Source: Episyrphus balteatus (Eukaryota; Arthropoda; Insecta; Diptera; Syrphidae). From it: DNA of 64,000 bases. Positions 11,356 through 21,944 of the stretch are shown here, piece after piece. The notes under the pieces were generated by a model. It was not told where the DNA came from. It worked only from the letters and a program-made list of their open reading frames with translations, and did no database searches. A program made the translations under genes and the position numbers. The stretch is from assembly GCF_945859705.1 (NCBI RefSeq), contig NC_079136.1, forward strand, positions 44,529,989-44,593,988, written 5' to 3'. How positions within the stretch are numbered: the first letter of the stretch is position 1; each line of letters begins with the position of its first letter.

Positions 11356-12868
11356 TAGTGAAGTAACTAAAGCTCAAAAATTGGCAATATTAGGGAACCC
11401 GGCCGAACAGCTTAGATTTTGATGATCTTTTTTTTCAAACGTTGGTAATTAAAAATATACTTTAAAGTCTATAGATTAAAAATTGCCGGTGTTGCCGTTT
11501 TGATTTTTTAAATTTAATTGAAGATTTTTGTGAACAAAAACAAATTTTTTTCAAAAATTTTTCTTAAATTTCATAAATTAATTGATGCCAAAAGATTGTC
11601 TAGGAAATTCAAGGAAAAAAAATATATGGGAGTGACGGACAATCTTCCATAGTTCAAGCGATAGATGCAATTTTCTTATTAATTGACTTCAAAAACAAAA
11701 AAAAATATTTGAACACTACGGCAACACCTACAATATTCAAATATACATTTTTTAAAAGCTAGAAGCTTAGTCATATATGTAAAATTAAAATTAAGTTAAT
11801 TGAATGAACGGCTTTTGAAAGAATGGTAATTGAACTCAGATTTTTGAAAAAAAAAATTATTGAAAAAATTTTAACATGTCGTTTTTTAAACTTGGTCGTA
11901 ACATAAAATGCATTTATTTTCAAATTTTTTTGGCCGCATTTATTATGATTTCAAATTATAAAAGGAAATGTCAATATGTATTACGGTTTATGAACAAAAT
12001 TAAAAAGTATTTCATTTTCGAAGAACTTTTTTTAATAAGAGTTTTGAAAAAAAATGTAACTTATTTTTTTTTTTTAATTCAACACCTAAAAATAAAATTA
12101 TTTTTTATTCATTTAATAACCCTTACTGTTGAAAGTTAAATAGCAAAAATTTAAAGTTCCTATTTACCACAGCCTTTGAGAAAATTAATTTTCAATGCAA
12201 AAATTCAGTTTTAATAAAAAAAAAACATTGAAATTGAAGTAATTTTTCATTTTTTTTTTTTTTTTTAAAGTCTGATATATTTTACCTTTTTTGCTTCGAA
12301 ATTCAACTGATAATATTCATGGCCAAAAATAAATTCATATTTTATTAGAAAAAGTTTTGAAAAAAGTCATTTAAAATTTTTCTAATAACATTTTTTTTTT
12401 TAATTCTGAGTTTGAGGACCATTTTTTCAAAAAGTCTTGATTAAATTTAGTGGAATTAAATTTAAGATATAAGAATGAGCTTCTGGCTTTTTAAAAATGT
12501 ATTTTAAAATATTGTAGGTGTTGCCGTTGTTTTCAAAATATTTTTTTTATGTTTGAGATCAGAATGTTAGAAAATTGCATTTATCGCTTAAACGATGGAA
12601 GATTTTCACTTACTGCCTTTTATATATATTTTCCTTAAATTACCTAGAGAATCTTTTGCTATCATTTGTTTTATGAAATTTAAGCAAAAAAAATGGTTTT
12701 GTTAAAAAAAAATTTAATTTTATATTTAAAAAACAATACGGCAACATCGGCAATTTTTAATCTTTAATACTTTAAAGTATTTTTAATTACCTACGTTTGA
12801 AAAAAAAATCGTCAAAATCAGAGCTGTTCTGCCGGGTTCCCTAATAATTTGCTTTAGTTACTCTACTA
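11356..12868. mobile_element. 1.5-kb foldback element with very long inverted arms
   Basis: The left end TAGTGAAGTAACTAAAGC matches the inverted right end TAGTAGAGTAACTAAAGC. Similarity then continues inwards through AGGGAACCCGGC, AAAATTGCCGGTGTTGCCG, the GGCAACACCTACAATATT block and CTAGAAGCTTAGTCATAT, to within about 150 bp of the centre near 12.1 kb. Almost the whole 1.5 kb can therefore fold on itself. No clear target duplication was found. Long arms without coding capacity fit a Foldback or MULE-like nonautonomous element. The 87-codon frame at 11876-12139 lies in the AT-rich centre and is not recognisable. Confidence 0.8.
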
Positions 12869-13208
12869 ATATCCTGAAAAATTTTATAAATTTGCTAAAA
12901 TGAAGAACTTTATACTATAAAAGATTTAACTAGGTTACTTTTTAAACTATAAGTCAGTAATTTACTGACAGTTTAACAATCAGCATTTTTAAAGAAACAC
13001 AGTTGCACATCAACTTTTTCCAGTGTTTCTACAGAAAAATGGAAAGTTTTCTAATAGAATATCTTACATTTTTTGATACTCCTATAACTGGAAAAATATT
13101 TGACAATAATATGCACGTTACTTTTTGAGAGTTGCTCTCAACTTTTCTAACGAGCCGAGTCCGAGAAGTGAAGATTAATAAAACATTTTGATTTTGTATC
13201 TGTAGGTA
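12869..13208. other. Non-coding DNA, perhaps degraded retroelement
   Basis: No ORF of note. Its right end abuts the MITE at 13209. It could include the 5' part of the reverse-transcriptase fossil resumed at 13611, but no motif confirms this. Confidence 0.4.
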
Positions 13209-13339
13209 CACCCAGAGAAAAAACGCATAGTAATTTTTAATCCGTTCTACATTGAATCAATGGTGAAAAATATATTCATTAATTTTCTAAAAAGTCGTCC
13301 TATGCTTAACTTACAGTTTGTCACATCAATTTTTATAAG

Positions 13340-13412
13340 TGAGATGGCACAGTGGTAAAGCACAAGCTTGTCAACCCAGGTATAGCTGGTTCGATCCCCA
13401 GCGGATGCCAGT
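13340..13412 (+). other. tRNA-like (SINE-head-like) segment
   Basis: Has an A-box-like TGGCACAGTGGTAAAGC and a B-box GGTTCGATCCC at normal tRNA spacing. A perfect T-stem (GCTGG/CCAGC) surrounds the loop, followed by GGATGCCA. The 5' acceptor and D- and anticodon-stems do not pair, so this is not a functional tRNA. It is best read as a decayed tRNA-derived SINE head or tRNA pseudogene captured within the MITE. The T-rich stretch just downstream could act as a pol III stop. Confidence 0.6.
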
Positions 13413-13432
13413 TTTACTTTTTTTATTTTTTT

Positions 13433-13500
13433 AATGTGTGAACAACTTTGATTTAATGTGTGAACAACTTTGATTTAATGTGTGAACAACTTTGATTTAA
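13433..13500. repeat. Three tandem 22-bp units
   Basis: AATGTGTGAACAACTTTGATTT repeats three times in a row with no visible change, followed by a partial altered unit. It directly follows the tRNA-like segment and may be the tail of the same SINE-like sequence. Confidence 0.85.
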
Positions 13501-13610
13501 AGTGTGCTACTTTGATTCAATCATTTTCCACTTTAGGCTAAAAATGTAGTGATTTTCCATTGATTCAAAGTGGTTTAGATTGATTTTACGTTGTTTTTTG
13601 GCTCAGTGTA

Positions 13611-13760
13611 GTAAATGGAGTCCCGCAAGGTTCAATTCTAGCATCGTTATTGTTGCAATTTGTTGAAATTAGGCTTTTATTTCGTATTAACCAAGGTCAC
13701 CTCCATAGAGATTTTGATATACATATTTTAGTGATTACCTACTTAAATTTCTATCACATC
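13611..13760 (+). pseudogene. Non-LTR reverse transcriptase fossil (GVPQGS block)
   Basis: Translation gives VNGVPQGSILASLLLQF, matching the conserved reverse-transcriptase palm block GVPQGSxLGPLLF of Jockey/CR1/RTE-like elements. The frame then decays, and no FADD catalytic box can be read downstream. A MITE is inserted directly upstream. It is an old, inactive fragment; the clade cannot be decided from so little sequence. Confidence 0.75.
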
Positions 13761-15248
13761 TCTACTTAGCCTCATAATCAAAACTATCTCTTCCAAAACT
13801 GCAATTAACGTGAATAATGTGAAAACTGATTCTCAAGGTCTCTTTAAATATTCAACTCCATCAGAAAACTAACCTAATATTTGGCGTTTTCATTTGATCA
13901 TTATTGTTTTCTTCTTCTTCATACTTTATCCTTTTAATTTTGTCTACAAAAGCACATATACGTTCAGCATCTTCTTCTTAATTATAAAGATAAAACTACT
14001 GAGCTCATCAGTATTATATGTGACATATGAACATACATTAAATACATATATCATTTAAATTCGCATGCTCCCAGTCATATGATTACAATTCACAGACACG
14101 AAATAAGCATCACATTACGTCACAAGAAGAACTTTATATTAAATCCTCTTTTATGTAGGTATATACCAATCCCCCTCCTCTCCTATTATACTGCATTAAT
14201 GCTATATATCTCAAGAGAACCATATTTGGCGAATATTTTATGTTTTGTCAACTTGGTTCGTCTTTTTACCGTTTTTAATTTGCTTAATTAAAATTTAGAA
14301 AGTCAAATGAGCATTATAAGCATTTTAATTACTATTCTCTTCTCTCTAACTACTATACTCGAGATGGTAGGAGTGTGTGTCTGAGTTTTTAATTATGGTG
14401 CAGTAGTTAGAAGGATACCCATGACACACATAGAAAAGTGCGGCTTCATTCTAGACACACTCATCGTGTAAACACATCCAAACATTCATTGTTGGAGACA
14501 GAGAAATAGAGAAGGGGGAAACCCAAAAGGCAGGATTAAGTCGAACGAACTCGTTCTTACTCAAAAAACTACAACTCAACGGCATTTTTTTTTTAACTAA
14601 CGTTTTTAAAATTTCTAACGGTGATGGGTGGCCATTTTGGAAAATAAGAGGAATATTTAATTATTTTAGACAAATCAGGTCCTCTTCCTGTTAAAAAAAC
14701 CACTGTTGGTTTCTGACCTAATGTGTAAAAAATTTTTAGCAGACAATGAGCTTTCACAAATTTCGTTCTTGAAACGACTTTTTTAGCGATGTTTTAGTTT
14801 CCCCTTAGGAAAATTGCCTAGCTATTCTACTCAGATGTGAAAACAGCAGTTTTATAATGTTTACCAGAATTGTCCAAAAATTTGACTTTTACGTAAAACA
14901 ATGTCAAAAAGGATAGCAATTATTCTAATTTTAGTTTCATTGAAACTTGAACGTGTACTATCCACATGACCTTATATAGTCTTTCAGTTTATCTGCACTC
15001 AAGTTCATGATTCTCTATCTCAATTAAACATTGTTGAGAAAATCTCAACTATATAATTTGTTATCTATTAACAGATTTACATACTAAGCTGAATAGTTGT
15101 GGGAATTATTTAAATATCTACAGACACCGATTCATAAACGAAAGCTATTTAGGCACTTTATGCTTGTGCATAAGTGAACAACTTATATTTCTATGCATGC
15201 AACCAGCTTTGTATGTTGGATATTTTTAAATGCAAATATCTGACGATG
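13761..15248. other. Non-coding DNA, no gene seen
   Basis: Moderately AT-rich with no ORF that resembles a protein. It includes a less AT-rich, apparently single-copy part at about 14340-14560. No splice-site pair framing a coding exon was found. Confidence 0.5.
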
Positions 15249-16154
15249 CACATAGGAGTATTTTGATCAAAAACCTGGACAAAATAATTTTTTGAAGTAA
15301 AACAATTTTTTATTGCTAGAAATTATTATTTATGTAATGAAAGGCGGTTTTATGTAAATAAATTGAAAAACTTTAAAAACGCTTGTGATAAGAAAAACTA
15401 AAAAAAAAAATTGTATGGAATTTCATACACCCAAAATGTGAAAAATTATAATATCTAATATAATAGAGCTTCTAGAAGGAACCATTGTGATTTTTAGGCT
15501 AAGTGAATCCAAAATGCATTAATTTCAATAAAAAAAATTGTTTGGAAAATGTTAACAACCAGGAAGAAAAACAAGTAGGGCGTATGAGTGATTTTTACTA
15601 AAAGTGAAAATTTCATTCGCAAAATATTTTGTTAATCGCAAAAATTCGCACCCAAATTTTTGATATTAAATTAAAAGAATAGTCAAAGTTATCATAAATC
15701 TATGTATCGGAGCAGAATAGTAGGGTATACTATAACAAAGCAATTAGACTTTAAAAAAAGCAATAAAAATATCTATAATGTGGCAGACTCTTTTCCCACT
15801 GTCATTTAATTGAACAAAAAACATTTAATATTTCCATAACTACTCTTTAATTACTATTCAATACCTGAAATTGTATTTTTCATTTGAAAATTTTATGTTT
15901 AAAAGCACACTCGCTCACAACCAATCTCCTAACAATACCTACTCACCAAATCACCATAAATTACAAAAAAAAAAACCAGAATATAAACACCTGTTTTTGG
16001 ACTTGTTTTGTCACACACTTTACCACAAAAAAAAGAAGTGCATCATATGAGCCTATGTATATTTACCATCCACTTTGTAAAAAATTTAATTTAAAATTTT
16101 GATTTTTAAAAAATCGACTTTTGTCCAGCTTTTCGACCAGCATACTCCTATGTG
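15249..16154. mobile_element. 906-bp TIR element with 5-bp target duplication
   Basis: CGATG occurs at 15244-15248 and again at 16155-16159. The ends between them are inverted: CACATAGGAGTATTTTGATC on the left and, reverse-complemented, CACATAGGAGTATGCTGGTC on the right, followed on both sides by a CTGGACAAAA block. A 5-bp duplication and ends beginning CAC fit Transib-like elements, although the rest of the Transib terminal consensus was not matched. The interior is AT-rich with no transposase, hence nonautonomous. Confidence 0.82.
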
Positions 16155-16826
16155 CGATGATGAGATGGAATTTTGCCTGGGTGAAGAGATCTAAGTATCT
16201 CTTCACGTCTTCAACTCAGGTAAAATTCCACCAAAAGAACACTTATTCACAAAATTGTAAATGAATATTCTGTGAAAATCAAAATTTAAATATGAGTTTA
16301 ACTACCAGGTGCATTTCACATTGCATGATTATAGCTCATTCTTTATATATTACTTATATAGTGATAAACAAAGCATGTTTTTAATTTTTAAAGAAAGGAA
16401 CTCGGAAGCAGTGTAAGTTTTAAAATGAAAAAAAAAAAAAAAAATTTGCATCACAAAAAAAAAAAAATTCAATACAAAAGGGTGCATTACATATTTTTTC
16501 CATACCATAATATCGGCTAAATCGTTCGGGTAGCCTGTCATTTTTTTTTTTATTTTCTCGTAAACGATTGAGCCGATTTCAACGAAAATTTTTATAACGA
16601 GGTGTTTAAATAACACTAATATTAAAATTTTTAATTATTTTCAAAAAACACATTTTTGGATTTGGAAGAATAGAATTTCTTTTGAAAAATCAATTATTTG
16701 AAATCGGGTTTATGTTTTTTTTTTTTTTTATTTCGTTTTTTAAATGTTAGTCAATATTTTCTTAATAAATGAATGCTAACTTTTTCTTTGAAATATGCCA
16801 TATTTAAAAAAAAAATATTTTTTTTG
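16155..16826. other. AT-rich non-coding DNA
   Basis: Long A and T runs. A sentence-like block (CTCGTAAACGATTGAGCCGA) resembles the 'TCGAAAACGGCTCCAACGAT' motif of other repeats in the window, so it may be a degraded dispersed repeat. No gene seen. Confidence 0.45.
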
Positions 16827-17050
16827 TACCGACCTCCAAAAAGGAGGAGTTATTCAATTCGTCTGTTTTTTTTTTTTTTTCGTTTTTGTTTTTGTTACCA
16901 ACTTTGGACTGAGTGAACCAATTTTGATAATTCTTTCGCTGGTGGCTGCAATGTGGTCCCATTTCAATTTCGTTCAGTTATAGCCATAGGAACTATTAGA
17001 AAAACCATAAAACCCAGTTTTAGCCATGGAAGTCGGTTTAGTTTTTTGAT
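16827..17050 (+). repeat. Dispersed 'ACCGACTTCCAAAAAGGAGG' repeat, copy 1
   Basis: Begins TACCGACCTCCAAAAAGGAG. Shares with copies at 27.63 and 34.33 kb the blocks ATTCAATTCGTCTG, GACTGAGTGAACCAATTTT, GATAATTCTTT, GCTGGTGGCTGC and CATGGAAGTCGGTTT. The first and last blocks are inverted relative to each other (ACCGACTTCC / GGAAGTCGGT). Similarity with copy 2 continues past this point into TAAAAATGATTATTT. Similar openings are common interspersed repeats in insect genomes; the class is not known to me. Confidence 0.8.
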
Positions 17051-17688
17051 AAAAATGATTATTTAAGAAACGGCTCTTATGATTAATTTTTTTTTCTGAT
17101 AATTCTTTTTTATACAAAAACTCCTAAAAAGTGTTTTAAATTTTCAAAAGAATCGGTGCTGTAGTTTTGAAGTTTTGAGAGCAATGATTTTTAAAACGTG
17201 AGATTTGGGGGAAAGGTTTTGAACACAGATATACAACGTTCATAAGTGAAGATAAAAATACTCATAACTTCGTCAGCTTTGCTCGAATTAAATAAACATG
17301 TTGAAACAATATTCTTAAGTACATATTATGCGAAAAAAATTGAAAAATGGAAAAAATAAAAAAATGATACCTTAACCTCCCCCATCAACTAAAGTAATTA
17401 TAAGACAAAATTTTATTTTTTTTTTATATTTTTCTTGAAATTCTTAAATTAAAAAATGTAAATATTCAAAGTTTTAAGCAATTCTTATTGTTTCATTTTG
17501 TTTCCTTAGAAATTAAATCAGTCATTTAAAAGAAAGTTAAAAAAAAAATAAAATGTATGACCACGAATTTTCTCTTCAAAGTTGCTTCTAAAAAAAAAAA
17601 AAAAATTTCATTTGTTTTTCAAAAATAATTTTTTTTTTAAATACGTGCGTAACCTATCAAATATAATTTACTAAAATCTATTATCAAT
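17051..17688. other. AT-rich non-coding DNA upstream of recursive splice site 1
   Basis: No ORF or repeat boundary recognised, apart from homopolymer runs. Confidence 0.5.
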
Positions 17689-17731
17689 TTAAAACTAATA
17701 TTTTTTTTCTTTTCTTTCATTCTAGGTAAGT
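17689..17731 (+). promoter_or_regulatory. Candidate recursive splice site (ratchet point) 1
   Basis: A branch-point-like AACTAAT (about 17693-17699) is followed by the tract TTTTTTTTCTTTTCTTTCAT and TCTAG ending at 17725, then directly by the consensus 5' splice site GTAAGT (17726-17731). A 3' splice site fused to a 5' splice site with no exon between is the defining form of recursive splice sites in long insect introns: the upstream intron part is removed first, which regenerates a 5' splice site. A second AG|GTAAGT follows 56 nt downstream. Being on the plus strand, it predicts a plus-strand host gene. Confidence 0.65.
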
Positions 17732-17781
17732 GAAGAACGATACCTTCAAAATATCTTTTATTAAAGAAAAAAAATATGTAG
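17726..17781 (+). other. Candidate cryptic RS-exon 1 (56 nt)
   Basis: Runs from the recursive junction to TAG|GTAAGT, whose GT is at 17782-17783. In the fly recursive-splicing literature, short cryptic exons ending in a downstream 5' splice site help define the ratchet point. This segment has the right size and a consensus donor. It contains an in-frame stop (TGA or TAA) in all three frames, so its inclusion would probably disrupt a coding mRNA. Confidence 0.45.
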
Positions 17782-17787
17782 GTAAGT

Positions 17788-19155
17788 TTTTTTATATAAA
17801 AAATATTGAAGATTTAATTAGTTGACAAAAACAATCACAATTTTGCTGTTGGGTGCAGTATACTTTAAAATAATTTTAGGAATATAAAAAGTTTCCGAAA
17901 GATGCCCCTAAAAATAAGTATAAAATATGGGCTTTACAGTAGCAAATTGACGAAAATATAGAATTTTTCGTCAAAAAATACCGAAAGTATTTATAGATAC
18001 AAAGTATAGAAAATAATTAAAAATTGTCCGTAAAAAAACTGGAACTACATTGTGTATGGTCAAAATTTAACAAGAATTGATAAAAAAAAAAAATCTAGCT
18101 ACTAAAAACATCGAATATAAAAAGAAAATATTAAGTAACATGTTAGGTCACTGATCCTCAAAATTGAGTGTGAAAACAAACATTTAATTTCAACACTCGT
18201 TAACCTACCAGGTAGTTCTACAGTATTTGCTTAACACAAGGTAGCGTGCTCGACTTGCCAGTGCAATCAAATAAAGTCAATAGTGATTATTTCAACTCAC
18301 CACAGGTAGATTTGTACAAATTGTTAAATAAATACAATCAGTTTGACATTTTTACACTATATCTTAGGAGCCCCTTCTTAGAGGTCATAAATAAATCATA
18401 AATTTTATTGTGTCAACAAAATTTAAAATAAAATTATATGTTAGGTATCCACCATCAAATAAAAAAAAATATTCCACGTTGGGCGCCATTTTTAGATTAC
18501 TCTATTTACACTCGTATAAGTTAACAATTTCCTAATTATCTTCCACTAATTGGTATATTTTCGCCTTGTTAATTCTAAAACGCTCCTTCATAAAAAAAAC
18601 ACAAAGCTGACATAAACAAACGGTTTTTGTATTTAACAGTTTGAAATAATAATATATCAACAGTCAACAACCCAGGTACAGCACAACTGTTATATCTGAT
18701 CGATTTTTGTTTTTTTGTGGAACCCAAAAATAAATCCTCACTCATCTGATCAAAGTAACACGCCCAATGAGTGTCAGTAATGTGTACACAATGTCCTATG
18801 CACACACATGCAATACCTTTACACTTTACTATATTTTTCCATTCCAACAAACCCCTAACTACCTCTATATCGCTCCTCGAGAGAATAGAGGTGAAAATCT
18901 GATTGATAAAAAAAAAAAAACATAATATCTAATGTCAACACGCAACGATAAAGGGCTACAAAACACGATGATATAACAACTAATTCGATATAAGGAAAAA
19001 AAATATATCGTTTTGTGTGTTGTATAATGAAAACGAACGAAAAAAATTGGTCTACAAAACAATAACAACAATAAGTCCTATTGAAGGTTTTACTGTCTAA
19101 TTTTCTCTCTCCCTATATAAAGTTTTTATACAATCTCTTTCGTCCCTATTCAATA
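17788..19155. other. Non-coding DNA, one weak tRNA-like patch
   Basis: AT-rich to about 18110, then mixed. At about 18220-18262 TTGCTTAACACAAGGTAGCG and TGCTCGACTTGCC resemble a tRNA D-arm and anticodon region, possibly a SINE trace, but no B-box follows. No gene seen. Confidence 0.45.
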
Positions 19156-19964
19156 GGTGAATATTTATATATATAAAGAAAAACATACACACACAATATT
19201 ATTTAACGGGGCATGGAAAATAGGGTCATGTTTGCCTATCCGATGGAAAAATAAAATAAATCCACCGAGTAATGGCGCTGCTGTCGATTTCAATGTTGCT
19301 AAAGCTGATGCCGCCACCACCGACCGACTACTACAACGGACATTAACTATGACTATAATGCCGAACTGAACGCCCAAACCGACCAGCAGCACAGAGTTAA
19401 AGGTTATCACATCCATTTTATCCGAGTGGGTTGCGATCGATTGTATACGAGCTTCTGGCTATCGTCGTCGTCGGCGTTGTAGTCATCGTCGCTGCCGGCC
19501 GCCTAACTAGCTGAGAGGAGACCCCAGATGGAACAATGACGCCCATTATACGGCAATTAATTGTGACTTTTTCGAACTCGGGTGTATTGCGGGTGTCACA
19601 TTCTGAAGAGAATTATTTGAATTGGGTCCCTCTTTCAATATGTTGATGATTATGATGATGCCCTCTCTACTATAACAACTGGATTGTGCGGAAGAGTTGA
19701 TTCAGAAAAGTCGGTAAAATTGTACCCTAAAGGCTTTATAAATTTCATCACACTTACTCAGTTGTTGTTGGTGATTAAAATTATTAAAAAAGAATTGTTT
19801 TGTTCAATAGACCTTCAAGGAAGAAGAGATGATAAGAGAAGATGTGGGAGAGAAGACTTTTCCAACCCAAAAAGGTTTTATTCACAAGTGGTGAGTAGTT
19901 CTTGAAAGAACCCTATAGCCGTAAAGGGAAACAGTGGTTTCAGTAAGTTCAAAGGTAATAATCG
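19156..19964. other. GC-richer unique block with a possible small exon
   Basis: At 19240-19560 the DNA is clearly less AT-rich, with CCGCC, GTCGTCGTCGG and GCCGCCACC-like runs and no repeat relation in the window. Frames on both strands are open for 70-83 codons, but neither translation is recognisable. At 19811-19890 a purine-rich stretch lies between TTTTGTTCAATAG and AAGTG|GTGAGT, which could be an exon or pseudo-exon. It is a candidate regulatory or exonic island; no function is assigned. Confidence 0.4.
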
Positions 19965-20877
19965 GCCTTATTGTTTAAGAAGAGATAGAAAATAGTGCTT
20001 TTTAATGTATGTTCCCTTATAACTTCTAAACGACTTATAATCATTTGCTATATGAGGTATCGTTCGAAGCATCTTGCTTGTCCGCTGGTTATAGGTTATG
20101 AAAAATTCTCTAATATGGCGCCCTCTAGAGGTTAAAATCAATAAACTGTGAAAATTGTGCTTGTAATGTATAGCAATTCTACAAACACCTTATCAAATTT
20201 CAACTCCAAAATAATTTAAACACAAAATGAGTTAAAAAACTGAAAAACGATTCAATTATGAGGTTTGCCTCTAGATGGCGCCATAGTAGAGAATGTTTTG
20301 TAGCCTATATTAAGCGCACAAACAAGATGAATCCAATGATACCCTATTTGCCGCATTTTGTTTTAGTAGTTTAGGAATTATGAGGGAACAAACAAAGTCA
20401 TATTCATAAAAATCGGATTATATAACACTTTGTTCCCTCATAACTTTTAAACGACTTATCATCATTTGACAAATGAGGTATTGTTTGAAGCATCTTGCTT
20501 GTCCGCTGGTTATAGGTTGTAAAATATTATCTAATATAGCGCACTCTAGAATAATAAACTGAAAATTGTGTTTGTAATGTATAGCGTATGTAGATGTATA
20601 ATGTATAACACCACCAAATTTTAACTCCAAAATAATTTAAACAAAAAATGGCTCAAAAAATTGAAATTTGGTTCATTTACGACGTTAGCATCTAGGGGGC
20701 GCTAAATTCAAAAAATTGTTGTTGCCTATAATCAGAAGACAAATAAGATGCTTTCAACGATACCCCATTTGTTGAATTTTGTTTAAGTAGTTAAGGAATT
20801 ATGATGGAACAAACATAGTCACATTCATACAAATCGGTTAAATACCACTCATTCCATTCCATATTTAAACAATAAGG
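19965..20877. mobile_element. Tandem pair of palindromic repeats (family D, copies 1-2) with short TIRs
   Basis: The outer ends are inverted: GCCTTATTGTTTAA (19965-19978) and TTAAACAATAAGGC (20864-20877). Between them lie two related units of about 420 bp, starting near 20008 and 20430 with GTTCCCTYATAACTT and ending with AATTATGAGGGAAC-like sequence. Each unit is itself an imperfect palindrome; the block CATCTTGCTTGTCCGCTGGT is matched by an inverted counterpart. Both hold CCTCTAGATGGCGCC-like motifs. No ORF is recognisable and no target duplication was seen. Confidence 0.7.
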
Positions 20878-21944
20878 CTGAATGCTAAAATCTGGGGAAC
20901 TTTCACTTTCTAAAAGCTCAATAGAACAAAATATTATAATTCGGAACTGACAGAACCATTATAGAACCCACAAAATGTCTACCCTGCATGTTCCTAATGT
21001 TGACCGTGGCAACCCTATTGGATGAAATATTTTCATTCGATGAAATAAATATTATCCAGGCAATTATCATTGACCCTTTTAATTGAACCTCACACTGAAT
21101 TTTTACACTAAATCATATAAAAACTGTCAAGACAAATTTCTGATGTCGGTCGGGGAGTTAGAAAAAAATTTGCACAAAACACGAAGTTTGTTGATCCCTT
21201 CTTTTCCGTGAAACTTTTTTTTGTTCTTTATTTTCTATGAGAAAAACTCCTTACTCTCTCTTATACTTAACTCTTAGTTTTTAGTATAATGGTAATTGAA
21301 TTCCTTTTCTTATGTCACCACAAAAACCTCCAACCGCAGAATGAATGGAAAATACTTAACCGCTTAGTCACGCAACGCAACTCTGACGCACTAATATTCA
21401 AATGAATATGCATGCATCATGCAGAGTGTATAGACTATAGAGACAATCTAGAAAACACAAAGGCTAAGGAATTTCTCACGCAAAGTTGTGTGTTGGTTGT
21501 TTACGTAATGTTTGTTGTAATGTTATATCTCTCTTGAATAGAGTCACAAACACACAATAGCCCACTGTCACTTTGAGGAATGGTAATTAATATAAATGCC
21601 GCTTGCTTCAACCTGTCCCCCCCTTTTTTCTACGAAATTCAACCCTTTAAGCGATATAGAATATGGTTTGGTTATTAGTCAAAGCGATTAAAGTGTTATC
21701 TATATAATTTTTAGTCAGTTTGACAGGCGATTTGACACAAGACAAATACATTTAGGAAAGATATAGTGTCAGTGGCATTGTGTCACAGAGGTTGTCATTT
21801 AAAAAGGAGTGTGAGTATCGTCTGTTTTTTTATTTTTTTTTATTTTTAGGAAATCAATTCTAAGCACTTTTAAATAAAATGCATTATTAGTTACGAAAGG
21901 CGATGTATTTAATAGGTTTTTTTTTTGTATGAAAGTGAGTATGT
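20878..21944. other. Non-coding DNA, no gene seen
   Basis: Mixed composition. The part 21290-21640 is less AT-rich and apparently unique. No recognisable coding or structural feature. Confidence 0.5.

Larger units (their letters stand above)
13209..13608. mobile_element. 400-bp MITE with TA target duplication
   Basis: TA at 13207-13208 and 13609-13610. The left end CACCCAGAGAAAAAACG and inverted right end CACTGAGCCAAAAAACAACG are related, and the arms also share TTGAATCAATGG about 45 bp in. Inside are a tRNA-like segment and three 22-bp repeats. The TA duplication suggests a Tc1/mariner-type mobiliser, but the terminal motif was not matched to a known family. It sits immediately before a reverse-transcriptase fossil and appears to have inserted into it. 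Confidence 0.7.

Noticed and set aside
13340..13412. Functional tRNA gene
   Set aside because: Only the T-arm folds properly; acceptor, D and anticodon stems do not pair. Kept as tRNA-like.
16827..17050. Reading the ACCGACTTCC/GGAAGTCGGT pair as terminal inverted repeats of a MITE
   Set aside because: Similarity between copies 1 and 2 continues beyond the second motif, so these are not the element's ends.
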